NCBI RefSeq assembly: GCF_001639275.1
Contig: NZ_LWMU01000103.1
Location: forward strand, 21,698 to 85,697
Length of the DNA: 64,000 nt
DNA from: Methanobrevibacter oralis
Lineage (GTDB): Archaea > Methanobacteriota > Methanobacteria > Methanobacteriales > Methanobacteriaceae
Direction of reading: 5' to 3'
The first letter of the stretch is position 1, and every line of letters begins with the position of its first letter. Made by a program: the position numbers and the translations under genes. The notes below the pieces were generated by a model that saw only the letters and a program-made list of their open reading frames with translations, did no database searches and had not been told where the DNA came from. Of the stretch, positions 37,128 through 45,886 are shown piece by piece.

Positions 37128-37509
37128 AAAATAGGATAGTTATCATTTGATAACTATTAACTATTTTTCTAATATTAGAGGATGTTTAGTTTTCTAATAT
37201 TAGAAAGGTAGTTTTCTATCTTTCGTGTTATTTTATATTTAAAAAAATACATCTCAGCCGGAAAGTATTTATTATTAATAGCTCTAGATAATAAATATTT
37301 CTTTCCTCCAAAAATATAAAATAATTATTTAAATGATGGTTTCGGTATATGTCTGCCCATATACAAAAACTGTCCACAATATCTACTATAGCTATTAATT
37401 AACTTTAATAGCTATATATAATTTTATTTTGCATGCTATTTTTAAGAAAGTTTTATTAACTATTTTTTAACATATACTAATGTAAATTAGATATATAATT
37501 GGTGTTATT
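37128..37509. other. Hairpin-dense intergenic region, possible small RNA
   Basis: No open gene is visible in these 382 bases, but hairpins crowd it. After the terminator there are two copies of the palindrome TCTAATATTAGA (37168-37179 and 37193-37204). A stem GAAAGGTAG/CTATCTTTC lies at about 37203-37224. A long stem GGAAAG-TATTTATTA/TAATAAATA-CTTTCC with a three-base bulge lies at 37260-37306. Smaller stems are GTATATG/CATATAC at 37345-37364 and ATAGCTATTAA/TTAATAGCTAT at 37388-37415. TTTATATTTAAAA at about 37232-37244 could be a TATA box. A non-coding RNA is possible but unproven. Confidence 0.4.
37136..37168 (+). terminator. Terminator-like hairpin after the fdh-like genes
   Basis: ATAGTTATC at 37136-37144 pairs with GATAACTAT at 37149-37157 around a four-base loop, followed closely by a run of five T at 37164-37168. 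It lies nine bases after the stop of the MvhD-like gene. Confidence 0.55.
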
Positions 37510-38325
37510 ATGCTTAAATGCAAAAATTGTGGTTTAGAAATAGAAAATGGAAAATTTTGTCCTAGTTGTGGATGTGAACTTTTAGATGAGGAAGTTATTG
37601 AAAAATCATCTGTTAAGGATTTAGATAACTCTGTAATTGATGCTGAAATAAAAAAAGATTTTAATAATCAAGAGGATGATTTGGAAGTAAATAACGAATC
37701 TTTTAATCAAGAAGAATCAAAGTCTTGCCCTTCCTGTGGTGCTGACATGGGTGATGCTAAATTTTGTCCTTCTTGTGGGGCTAAAGTAGAAGCTGATGAT
37801 GAAGGAGATATTAATTTCTGTTTTAATTGTGGAGCTGAAATTGGGGATGCTAAATTTTGTCCTAATTGTGGATCACCTGTAGAAGACCAAAAAGCCACAT
37901 TAAGTTGTCCATCTTGTGGAACTGAAGTGGGTGATGCTAAATTTTGTCCTAATTGTGGTCATTCGATGGTTAATTCGGGTAATTCTGTTAAAAATACTAA
38001 ATATTGTACTAATTGTGCATCAGAAATTGATGTTAATGCAGTAATTTGCCCTAATTGTGGTGTTCGTGTTGCAAATCTAGAAGAAAAAAGTGTGGGAGTT
38101 GCAGCATTATTAAGCATAATATTTCCAGGTTTAGGTCATTTATATGTTGGATTAAATAATAAATGTTTAACATTTATTATTGCATATATTGTATCCGCTA
38201 TTTTATGTGTAATAATTATTGGTATTGTTTTAGTAATAATTGTTTGGATCTGGGCTTTAGTAGATATTATTAAGTCAACAGAAGCAATAAATGAAGGTAA
38301 AGATGTTGAAGATAAATTATTTTAA
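37510..38325 (+). CDS. Multi zinc-ribbon protein with TM2-like membrane tail
   Basis: The 271 residues begin with a zinc ribbon (CKNCGLEIENGKFCPSCGCE). An acidic spacer follows, then three near-identical ribbons built on the repeat GDAKFCPxCG, then a fifth (CTNCASEIDVNAVICPNCGV). The C-terminal third, from about residue 195, has two membrane segments with FPGLGHLYVGLNNK between them and a W/D end (IWALVDIIKST), like TM2-domain proteins. The ligand or partner is unknown. It overlaps the convergent TrmB-family gene by nine bases at the 3' ends. Confidence 0.8.
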   Translation: MLKCKNCGLEIENGKFCPSCGCELLDEEVIEKSSVKDLDNSVIDAEIKKDFNNQEDDLEVNNESFNQEESKSCPSCGADMGDAKFCPSCGAKVEADDEGDINFCFNCGAEIGDAKFCPNCGSPVEDQKATLSCPSCGTEVGDAKFCPNCGHSMVNSGNSVKNTKYCTNCASEIDVNAVICPNCGVRVANLEEKSVGVAALLSIIFPGLGHLYVGLNNKCLTFIIAYIVSAILCVIIIGIVLVIIVWIWALVDIIKSTEAINEGKDVEDKLF

Positions 38326-39096
38326 ATTATCTTTCTTTTTAATTTTTTTCATCTGATTTATAAATCTCTCATCATAATTTCTAGCTATATCTTCGTATTT
38401 ATTCCAGATTCCAATAGCAGTATTTGGAAGAACATTTCTTTTATCTTCAGAAAACTTTGTGTAAGTATGAAGCATTTCTTTTGAATCAGATATTAATACT
38501 TTAACAAATGGAACATCTGCTTTGTAAATATTAATGTCAGCTTCTTTAAATAAATCTATAATATCAATTTCGCTCTGGTTTATGTAACATTTAGGGGAAG
38601 CTAGAATATTAATATTTAAATCTGATCTATTTTTAAAAGCTTTAATAAGAGCTTCTCCTTCACATTCAAATAAAAATCCTATCCTCATATTTATTGTATG
38701 TTTTGCTCGTTTAATTATTTCTAATTCTTTTGAAATGATTTTTTCAACACCATATATTCTCCATATTGGAGCTTGGACTTGATTCATTCCATTTTCATAA
38801 ATATTAGTTAGTCTTGTAATCGAATCATCAATTTCACTATCAATTTTGTCTTTTTCACGACTTAATACTTCAACTGGGGAGTTTGCATGATAAATTAATG
38901 GTCTGCCATCTTCGATTGTGATAAAATTTTTTCGGTTAAGGCTTTTCAAAACATCATATATTTTGCTTGAAGGAATGTTCGATTTTTCACTAATTTCACT
39001 TGCTGTAGCTGTGATTAATGAAGTGAGTTTTACATATGTCGTTGCTTCATACATTGTCAGTCCAATTCTTTTAAGTAGGTCTATATCTTCATCCAT
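38317..39096 (-). CDS. TrmB-family transcriptional regulator
   Basis: The 259 residues start MDEDIDLLKRIGLTMYEATT, followed by a winged helix (TASEISEKSNIPSSKIYDVL and LNRKNFITIEDGRPLIYHAN) and the TrmB C-terminal domain. It likely binds DNA and senses a small molecule. An in-frame GTG at 39141 would add 15 residues and coincides with the predicted transcription start, so a longer leaderless form is possible. The shorter start matches the family better. It is divergent from hcp with overlapping TATA boxes, which suggests it may control hcp; that is inference. Confidence 0.8.
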   Translation of the reverse strand: MDEDIDLLKRIGLTMYEATTYVKLTSLITATASEISEKSNIPSSKIYDVLKSLNRKNFITIEDGRPLIYHANSPVEVLSREKDKIDSEIDDSITRLTNIYENGMNQVQAPIWRIYGVEKIISKELEIIKRAKHTINMRIGFLFECEGEALIKAFKNRSDLNINILASPKCYINQSEIDIIDLFKEADINIYKADVPFVKVLISDSKEMLHTYTKFSEDKRNVLPNTAIGIWNKYEDIARNYDERFINQMKKIKKKDNLK

Positions 39097-39135
39097 AATT
39101 ATAATATGGTGGTAGGAGTTTATAACTTTATCACT

Positions 39136-39170
39136 TTTCACCCTGAAATAGTGACAAAATACTTATATAC
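39136..39170. promoter_or_regulatory. Shared divergent promoter of the TrmB gene and hcp
   Basis: ACTTATATAC at 39161-39170 is TATA-like on both strands. On the plus strand it places the start near 39190, ahead of the hcp ATG at 39217 and its TAAGGAGAT site. On the minus strand it places the start near 39141. An imperfectly spaced dyad TTTCA-CCC-TGAAA lies at 39136-39148, just where an operator would act on the minus-strand gene. Confidence 0.45.
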
Positions 39171-39216
39171 TTTTTAAGTTAACTTTTAATTATAGACTTT
39201 TAAGGAGATTAGTATT

Positions 39217-40524
39217 ATGGCAGATGGATTAGACATGTTTTGTTATCAGTGTTCCCAAACCGCTAGGGGTACTGGCTGTACTGTTAGAGGGGTTTGTGGT
39301 AAAATACCGACCGTAGCTAGGTTACAAGATAACTTAATTTTCACAATGAAGGGTATTAGTGCATACAACTACAATGCAAATGTTTTAGGAGAATATAATC
39401 CAGAAATTGACGCATTTCTAACAAAAGGATTATATACAACTTTAACTAATGTTAACTTCGATGTTGAAGATTTAGTTGCTTTAGCTCTTGAAGCTGGAGA
39501 AAAAAGTGTAGATGTAATGAGATTACTTAAAAACGCTCATATTAAAGCTTATGGCGAACCAAGACCTGTTGAAGTAAAAGTTGGAGCTCAAGAAGGACCA
39601 GCTATCATTGTAACTGGACATGACATGAAAGCTTTAGAAGAACTTTTAAAACAAACTGAAGGAACTGGAGTTAATGTATACACTCACTCAGAAATGTTAC
39701 CAGCTCATGGTTATCCTGGATTAAATAAATATAAACATTTAGTCGGTCAATTAGGTGGGGCATGGCATGATCAAAGAACAATCTTTAAAAAATACAATGC
39801 AGCTATTGTTGGAACAAGTAACTGTGTACTTCCTGCATTAGATGCATATAAAGAAAGAATGTTCACAATGGATGTAGCTAAACTTGAAGGTGTGAAAACT
39901 GTAGAAAATTACGACTTTTCAGAAGTAATTGAATGTGCAAAATCATTAGGCGGTCTTGAAGCTGAGGAATTAACCACTATTACTACTGGTTGGAGTGCAG
40001 GAGCTATTGTAGAACATGCTGATAAAATTAAAGAATTAGTTGAAGCGGGTAAAATCAGAAGATTCTTTGTTGTGGGGGGTTGTGATAAGGCAGCTCGTCA
40101 TAATGATTATTACCGAGAATTTGTCAAAAACTTACCAAATGACACAATTATCTTAACACTTGCTTGTGGTAAATACAAATTCAATGACTTAGATTTAGGA
40201 GATATTGAAGGTATTCCAAGATTATTAGATGTAGGTCAATGTAATGATACTATTGTAGCAGTTGATGTGGCATTAGCTTTATCTGAATTGTTTGATTTAC
40301 CATTAAATGAGTTACCATTAACTATTGTACTTAGTTGGATGGAACAAAAAGCAGCAGCTGTACTTTGGGCATTACTCTACCTTGGAAAAACCGATATGTG
40401 GTTGGGACCTATTCTTCCAGCATGGTGTAATGATGACATTATAAATGTCTTAGTTGAAAATTACAACTTAACTCCAATTTCTGGAGATGCAATTGCAGAC
40501 ATTAAAACAATATTGGGTGAATAA
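39217..40524 (+). CDS. hcp: Hybrid-cluster protein (hydroxylamine/NO reductase type)
   Basis: The 435 residues match the hybrid-cluster (prismane) family. The N-terminal cysteines C9-x2-C12-x8-C21-x5-C27 bind the first iron-sulfur cluster. Later conserved parts are [20 protein letters not shown], the [20 protein letters not shown] stretch, [20 protein letters not shown], and [19 protein letters not shown] with [14 protein letters not shown]. It is about 100 residues shorter than the roughly 550-residue bacterial form, as in the class III archaeal type. Nitric oxide or hydroxylamine detoxification is the usual family role. The cupin gene follows three bases later. Confidence 0.92.
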   Translation: MADGLDMFCYQCSQTARGTGCTVRGVCGKIPTVARLQDNLIFTMKGISAYNYNANVLGEYNPEIDAFLTKGLYTTLTNVNFDVEDLVALALEAGEKSVDVMRLLKNAHIKAYGEPRPVEVKVGAQEGPAIIVTGHDMKALEELLKQTEGTGVNVYTHSEMLPAHGYPGLNKYKHLVGQLGGAWHDQRTIFKKYNAAIVGTSNCVLPALDAYKERMFTMDVAKLEGVKTVENYDFSEVIECAKSLGGLEAEELTTITTGWSAGAIVEHADKIKELVEAGKIRRFFVVGGCDKAARHNDYYREFVKNLPNDTIILTLACGKYKFNDLDLGDIEGIPRLLDVGQCNDTIVAVDVALALSELFDLPLNELPLTIVLSWMEQKAAAVLWALLYLGKTDMWLGPILPAWCNDDIINVLVENYNLTPISGDAIADIKTILGE

Positions 40525-40527
40525 ATA

Positions 40528-40857
40528 ATGAATGAAGATATTAAAGCTAAAGCTCTAAATATACAAAATTTAGTTGAATATCAAAATGACACTGTTGTCA
40601 GTCGTGAAGTAATAAAAAAGGAGCTAGGTACTGTAACTTTCTTTGCATTTGACCAAGGACAAGGATTATCAGAACACTCAGCTCCTTTTGATGCTATGGT
40701 TCAAATTATTGATGGTGAAGCTGAAATAACAATCAGCGGCAACAAAAATACTGTAAAAGCTGGTGAAATTATTATAATGCCGGCAAATGAACCACATGCT
40801 CTTCAGGCTGTTAATGGTCCTTATAAAATGATATTGACTATGATTAAGTCAGATTAA
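40528..40857 (+). CDS. Small cupin-domain protein
   Basis: A 109-residue single-domain cupin. The first motif lies around GLSEHSAPFDAMVQIIDGEA (about residues 47-66) and the second around AGEIIIMPANEPHALQAVNG. The histidines suggest metal binding. GGGTGA in the hcp tail is its ribosome-binding site, so it is almost certainly co-transcribed with hcp. Its substrate is not known. A sensor or redox accessory role near Hcp is a guess. Confidence 0.85.
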   Translation: MNEDIKAKALNIQNLVEYQNDTVVSREVIKKELGTVTFFAFDQGQGLSEHSAPFDAMVQIIDGEAEITISGNKNTVKAGEIIIMPANEPHALQAVNGPYKMILTMIKSD

Positions 40858-40874
40858 TCCTAAAATACATATTT

Positions 40875-40910
40875 ATAGCTATGAATTTTCATAGCTATTG
40901 CTCTATTTTT
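40875..40910 (+). terminator. Terminator-like hairpin after the cupin gene
   Basis: ATAGCTATGA at 40875-40884 pairs perfectly with TCATAGCTAT at 40889-40898 around a four-base loop, followed by TGCTCTATTTTT. It ends the hcp-cupin operon. Confidence 0.6.
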
Positions 40911-41124
40911 AAATTCATTATTTCAGCTACATTATAATTTTTTTCCTCTAAAAACTATTTAAAATAAATATTAAGGCAATTATACTTATTATTCTAAATA
41001 TTAATCAATCTTTATATTTTTTTTATAAAACTTTTTTCTTAATTTTTAGTAGAAAGTTTTTTATATAAAACAAATATATTATTTAATAAGCTAATGTTTT
41101 ATATATGTTATTTAGGTGGATATC

Positions 41125-42357
41125 ATGGTTGAAAGAAAGGAGTACATGGATAAAATTAAAAGTTTTATGAATAAAGATTTAATTAAAGTAATTACTGGTG
41201 TAAGACGTTCGGGTAAATCTTATTTTTTAAAATTAATCATTGAGGAATTAATTAAAAATGGTGTTAGTAGAGAGAATATACTTTTAATGGATTTAGAACT
41301 TCCTAAATATAATCATATTAATTCAAAAGAAGAATTAGATGAAATTATTTTAAATTTTATTAGTAAACATGAAAATAAAGTTTATTTATTCTTTGATGAA
41401 ATTCAAAATGTTTCAAGATGGGAAATTAGTGTCAATAGCTATTTTAAATTGCCCAATGTTGAAATTTACATAACTGGATCAAATTCTAAATTATTGTCTG
41501 GTGAACTTGCAACTTATCTTACTGGCCGATATGTTTCAATTGAGATGTATCCGTTTTCATTTAATGAATTCCTTGATTTTAAAGAGGAAATCAATGAAAA
41601 ACCTATAATAAAAAATGAATTATATAGTGAAATTGAGAATTATTTTGAGGAATATTTAATATATGGTGGTTTTCCAATAAGCATTGCAATTAATAATAAT
41701 AAAGAAATAATACTCAATGATTTATTTTCATCAATAGTCTTACGAGATATAATTGAGCGTCATGAACTTAGAAATGTCGGATTGTTTGATAGGATAATGA
41801 AGTTTTTAATTAGCCATATTGGTAGTTTAATATCTGCTAATTCATTGTACAATTATTTAAAACATGAAAATTGGGGAATTGGAAAAGCAACAATTTATAA
41901 TTATCTAAAATATTTGGAAGATGCATATGTCTTATCAAAAGTATCCCGTGAAGATTTAATTGGTAAAAAAGAAATTTCTGGCTCAGAAAAATATTATTTA
42001 ATAGATCAAGGTTTTTATTTCTCTCAAGTGGATGATAAACAAAAAAATACTGGAAGAATTATTGAAAACATTGTTTATTTGGAATTGCTTAGGAATGATT
42101 ATAAAGTTACAATTGGATGTGTTAATAACTTAGAAATTGATTTTATAGCTAAAAAGAATGGTAAAAAAATTTACATTCAAGTTGCGTATATATTGGACAG
42201 TATAGAAACAATTAACCGTGAATTTAAACCATTGCTTATGGTTAAAGATAATTATCCAAAATATGTTTTAAGTATGGATAAGATTAATCAATCTAGAGAT
42301 GGAATTGAGAACATAAATGTGATTAACTTTTTAAGAAATTCAAGGGATATTATTTAA
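41125..42357 (+). CDS. AAA ATPase with DUF4143 domain
   Basis: The 410 residues have a P-loop GVRRSGKS at 25-32 and a Walker-B-like VYLFFDEIQNVSRWE near residue 88. The arginine-rich segment ITGSNSKLLSGELATYLTGR follows, then a C-terminal DUF4143 region with a small nuclease-like strand pattern (EIDFIAKKNGKKIYIQVAYI). Such proteins are common in methanogen and Bacteroides genomes, often in many copies; the role is unknown. An in-frame GTG at 41116 sits inside AGGTGGA, so ATG 41125 is used. It stands alone with AT-rich flanks, consistent with acquired DNA. Confidence 0.85.
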   Translation: MVERKEYMDKIKSFMNKDLIKVITGVRRSGKSYFLKLIIEELIKNGVSRENILLMDLELPKYNHINSKEELDEIILNFISKHENKVYLFFDEIQNVSRWEISVNSYFKLPNVEIYITGSNSKLLSGELATYLTGRYVSIEMYPFSFNEFLDFKEEINEKPIIKNELYSEIENYFEEYLIYGGFPISIAINNNKEIILNDLFSSIVLRDIIERHELRNVGLFDRIMKFLISHIGSLISANSLYNYLKHENWGIGKATIYNYLKYLEDAYVLSKVSREDLIGKKEISGSEKYYLIDQGFYFSQVDDKQKNTGRIIENIVYLELLRNDYKVTIGCVNNLEIDFIAKKNGKKIYIQVAYILDSIETINREFKPLLMVKDNYPKYVLSMDKINQSRDGIENINVINFLRNSRDII

Positions 42358-42522
42358 AAATTCTCTTATTTTTACTAACAATTTTTCATTTAAAGCAATG
42401 CTTTAATAAAAAGTATTAAATATATTTATTAACCACCATATACTAAATTTTAACTAAGACTTAATTAATAACTTTAGTTAAATCTTTATTAACATTGTAT
42501 TTTTTTTATTAAAGGTGTTCTT

Positions 42523-43294
42523 ATGATAAACCATGAAAAAACTTTAAATTATCCATTCAGTGCTATTGTTGAACAAGATTTAATGAAAATTGTACTTATT
42601 TTAAATTTAATAGACTTTAAAATTGGTGGTGTTTTAATTAAAGGAGAAAAAGGAACCTCAAAATCAACTGCAGTTAGGGCATTACCTTCAATATTGCCAA
42701 ATCAAAAAGTAGTTTCTAATTGTGTTTTTTCATGTAGTCCAGATGATTTGTGCGAATCATGTAATTCTAAAAAAGAAGATTTAAATGTCATTGAAAAAAA
42801 GGTTGAAATTGTAGAATTACCAGGTTTCAGCAACTGAAGACATGCTTGTTGGTAGCATTAACCTTGAAGCTATGAAAAAACATGGGTATAATGAGCATCA
42901 GATATTATGAAAAGAGTGACTTATCTTTATGAATGGAAAGCTTCCTCTGAAATTGTTGATGATTGGATATTTGATGAAGTAGCTAATAAATTTGTTTTAG
43001 ATGAAAAATGAAGGATTTTTTTTCAAGAAAATAATCCTTATGCCTTAGAAGAAATATCTAGAAGATTAATTGAAGTAAACACTAGAGGTCTTAGGAATTG
43101 CAATAAAAAGCTTTTAAATAACCTTAAACATTCCTATATTGAAACAGAATCTTGGCTTGAAGAAAAAATAGCTAATGGAGAAATTTCAAGGTGGTTCAGT
43201 GGATGTTGTGGTTTTTGATGATGTTGTTGGGTGGGGAAATAAGATGGATAAGGTTATTGATAAAATAAATAAAAGAATTAAAGATAAACAATAA
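42523..43294 (+). pseudogene. Decayed chlI-cobN (metal chelatase) fusion remnant
   Basis: The first 104 codons encode the N-terminus of a Mg/Co-chelatase ATPase (ChlI/BchI type): YPFSAIVEQDLMK and a damaged P-loop GEKGTSKSTAVRAL, then the family's VELP. A shift near 42825 moves to another frame that reads SATEDMLVGSINLE, again ChlI. Directly after, KKHGYN begins a CobN C-terminal match, with a one-base loss at about 42892 and then MKRVTYLYEWKASSEIVDDW. An in-frame TGA lies at 43009-43011, then NNPYALEEISRRLIEVNTRG. A third shift at about 43183 leads to QGGSVDVVVFDDVVGWGNKM, ending at 43294. A deletion that joined the two genes is inferred. Confidence 0.8.
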
Positions 43295-43320
43295 TATATT
43301 GATAATCTTGTTAAATTGAC

Positions 43321-43339
43321 ATGATAAAATATTTATCAT
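43321..43339 (+). promoter_or_regulatory. Palindrome upstream of the TetR gene
   Basis: ATGATAAA-ATA-TTTATCAT is a perfect dyad at 43321-43339, about 33 bases before the TetR-family ATG at 43372. Its position near the promoter suggests an operator for autoregulation. It is also AT-rich enough to be chance, so this is moderate at best. Confidence 0.4.
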
Positions 43340-43371
43340 AGATAATATTAATATGGAATATAGTGAGTAGT

Positions 43372-43938
43372 ATGGTTCAAGTTTTAAAAGAAGAGGTTAA
43401 AAATAGAATTCTTGAAGCTGCTTTGAATGAATTTTATAAAAAGGATTTTAAAAATGCTAATTTAAGAGACATTGCTAATGAAGCAGATGTTTCTGTGGGT
43501 CTTGTTTATTCCTACTTTGAAAATAAAGAGACTCTTTTTGATGAGGTTGTAAGTCCGATTACTAATAATTCTTTTGAAAATTTGAAAAATAATGAATCAA
43601 CTAATCCTTATGCTACTTTTGTTGAATTTGAAAGGAAATCTATTTTAGATCTTTTAAATAAACATAAAGAATTTGTTATTTTAATTGACAAAAGTTTTGG
43701 AACTAAGCATGCAAACTATAAAGAAAATTTAATTGAAGTTTTAACAGAACATATAAAAGAAAATAGGGATAAATTATCTTTTAATAATAAATTGGAATTT
43801 GAGGATGTTTTTATACATATTTTAGCCAATACATTTATTGAAGGTATAGTTGAAATAGCTCGTCATTATAATGGGAAAATGTGGGCTGAAGATATGCTTG
43901 ATTTATTTGCAGAGTATTATTTTACAGCTTTTAAATAA
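43372..43938 (+). CDS. TetR-family transcriptional regulator
   Basis: The 188 residues start MVQVLKEEVKNRILEAALNE. They carry a TetR helix-turn-helix: DIANEADVSVGLVYSYFENK with the usual following ETLFDEVV. The remainder is a ligand-binding helical domain. A GTG nine bases upstream is less likely, as GTGAG gives a ribosome-binding site for ATG 43372. It is followed by two ABC exporter genes on the same strand, so it probably represses them; a substrate-sensing role is inferred. Confidence 0.88.
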   Translation: MVQVLKEEVKNRILEAALNEFYKKDFKNANLRDIANEADVSVGLVYSYFENKETLFDEVVSPITNNSFENLKNNESTNPYATFVEFERKSILDLLNKHKEFVILIDKSFGTKHANYKENLIEVLTEHIKENRDKLSFNNKLEFEDVFIHILANTFIEGIVEIARHYNGKMWAEDMLDLFAEYYFTAFK

Positions 43939-44005
43939 TATTTTTAATCTGTTTTTCAATTTTTATGATGCATAGTAACATTTAAATAGGTCTTAATTAT
44001 AAGAT

Positions 44006-44050
44006 AATATTGAACATAAGTTCATTTATAATTCAATGATATTCAATATT
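44006..44050 (+). promoter_or_regulatory. Clustered TTCAAT/ATTGAA dyads before the ABC exporter genes
   Basis: AATATTGAA (44006-44014) and TTCAATATT (44042-44050) form an inverted repeat, with TGAAC-ATAA-GTTCA inside at 44011-44024 and a further TTCAAT at 44032-44037. The cluster lies about 110 bases before the first ABC gene and after the TetR gene. It is a plausible TetR operator region. Confidence 0.4.
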
Positions 44051-44157
44051 TTTTAATTGTTTAAATTGTTAATTTAGATTTTTCTTATTAATATCTTTGT
44101 ATTTTTCTAAAATTATAAAGTAAAATTAAACATTTGTTTATTATTGGCGGTTATATA

Positions 44158-45885
44158 ATGTTGGATGAAACTTTAACAGTAAAATATTTAAAAAAGAGAA
44201 ACTTATTTCCAGACATTTTAATATTACTAAAATCTATATTTGAGATATTACCTATATTGTTTGTAGTTTATATTATCAATAAAATCATGTTTAACTCGAT
44301 AGATTTTAATAATTTGTTGTTTTTATCTATTTTTATTGTAGCATTTTCCATATTAAAGTCTTTTTTTTATGGATTGTCAATATGGAAGACACATGAAAAA
44401 GCTTATGAAATGCTTGTGGAGATAAGGTTAAGCATAATAAAACACTTAAAAAAGTTATCTCTAGGGTTTTTTCAAGATAAAAAAATTGGAAATTTTTCAA
44501 ATATTATAAATCATGATGTTGAACAAATAGAATTGTATTTAGCTCATGCATTACCCGAAATTAATTCATTGTTTTTAATTCAAATTTTAATTGTTATAAC
44601 TATTTTATTTTTTGACTGGCGACTTGCGTTATCTTTAGTCTCTACAATTCCCATAATATTCATTCTCAAAAAGTTGACTGATTACTATTTAAAAGATTCA
44701 GTAAGAAAATTTACAGAAAGTTCTAAACAAATGTCTGAAAATTTGGTGGAGTATATCAATACAGTTTCTGTAATAAAGGCATTTAGTAATAATGAAACTA
44801 AAACAGATGAAGTTCTAATGGATATGAAAGATTATATAAAATGGGTTAAATCTGAAATGTTAAATATAACTATTCCTATGTCTTTAATTTCATTTTTTTC
44901 AGAGTTGGGGCTAGTTTTATTGATAATAATAGGTTCTAATCTGTTAGTTAATGGAAAAATATCTGTAATGATTTTTATTTTATCCATTATATTGGCTGAA
45001 AAGTTTTCAAAAACAATAAATAAACTACCTACTTTTCAACATTTCAATATTATCCTAAATGAGTCAATTAGAAAAATTAACACTATATTAAGTGTTAATC
45101 CATTAATTAAAAGTGATTTGGTAGAAAATCCAAAAAATGGTGATATTATATTTAGTGATGTAGATTTTTCATATAATGGTGATGAAAAAGTTTTATTTAA
45201 TATTAACATGACTTTTAAGGAAAACTCAAAAACGGGAATCATAGGATCTTCAGGTAGTGGAAAAACAACTATTGCAAACTTGATAATGGGATTTTGGAAA
45301 GTCTGTGCTGGTTCTATAACAATTGATGGTGTGAATATAAACAATATAAGTGAAAAAAACCTTTCTAACTTGATTTCTATAGTGCAACAAGATGTTTTTT
45401 TGTTTAATTTATCAATTGAAGAGAACATTCGTATTGGAAAACCAGATGCATCTAAAAAAGAGATTATTGAAGCAGCTAAAAAAGCAAGGATTCATGATTT
45501 CATAATTTCTCTAAAAGATGGTTATGACACATTATTAGGTGAAAATGGTGTTAAATTTTCAGGTGGAGAGAAACAAAGAATATCAATAGCAAGAATGATA
45601 TTAAAGGATTCTCCAATTATTATTTTAGATGAAGCTACATCTGCTATTGATCCTGATAATGAATTTTTAATTCATGATGCAATTAATAGTCTTGGAAAAG
45701 ATAAAACACTTATAATAATTGCACATCATTTAAACACAATTAAGAACCTTGATAATATTTTTTTAATGGATCGTGGCGAAGTAATTTGTAGTGGAAAACA
45801 TGATACTCTTTTAAATTGCCAAAAATATAGGGAAATGCTAAATAAACAGAATCAAGTAGATAATTGGCAAATTAAGGAGGTATAA
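44158..45885 (+). CDS. ABC exporter, fused membrane and ATPase half-transporter 1
   Basis: The 575-residue half-transporter has an N-terminal membrane domain of about six helices (to about residue 310). An ATPase domain follows with P-loop GSSGSGKT at 363-370, signature SGGEKQR at 468-474, Walker B with Glu492 (IIILDEATSAID) and the H-loop IIIAHH. It likely pairs with the next gene as a heterodimer. Upstream in-frame starts are possible, but GGCGG fits ATG 44158. The substrate is unknown; export of a toxic or lipophilic compound fits the TetR neighbour. Confidence 0.9.
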   Translation: MLDETLTVKYLKKRNLFPDILILLKSIFEILPILFVVYIINKIMFNSIDFNNLLFLSIFIVAFSILKSFFYGLSIWKTHEKAYEMLVEIRLSIIKHLKKLSLGFFQDKKIGNFSNIINHDVEQIELYLAHALPEINSLFLIQILIVITILFFDWRLALSLVSTIPIIFILKKLTDYYLKDSVRKFTESSKQMSENLVEYINTVSVIKAFSNNETKTDEVLMDMKDYIKWVKSEMLNITIPMSLISFFSELGLVLLIIIGSNLLVNGKISVMIFILSIILAEKFSKTINKLPTFQHFNIILNESIRKINTILSVNPLIKSDLVENPKNGDIIFSDVDFSYNGDEKVLFNINMTFKENSKTGIIGSSGSGKTTIANLIMGFWKVCAGSITIDGVNINNISEKNLSNLISIVQQDVFLFNLSIEENIRIGKPDASKKEIIEAAKKARIHDFIISLKDGYDTLLGENGVKFSGGEKQRISIARMILKDSPIIILDEATSAIDPDNEFLIHDAINSLGKDKTLIIIAHHLNTIKNLDNIFLMDRGEVICSGKHDTLLNCQKYREMLNKQNQVDNWQIKEV

Positions 45886-45886
45886 T

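Noticed and set aside
37128..37509. RNase P RNA or SRP RNA in the hairpin region
   Set aside because: Too AT-rich and without the conserved core sequences of either RNA.
43009..43011. In-frame TGA in the CobN-like part read as selenocysteine
   Set aside because: The gene also has three frameshifts and a missing middle, so decay explains it better; no SECIS-like element seen.
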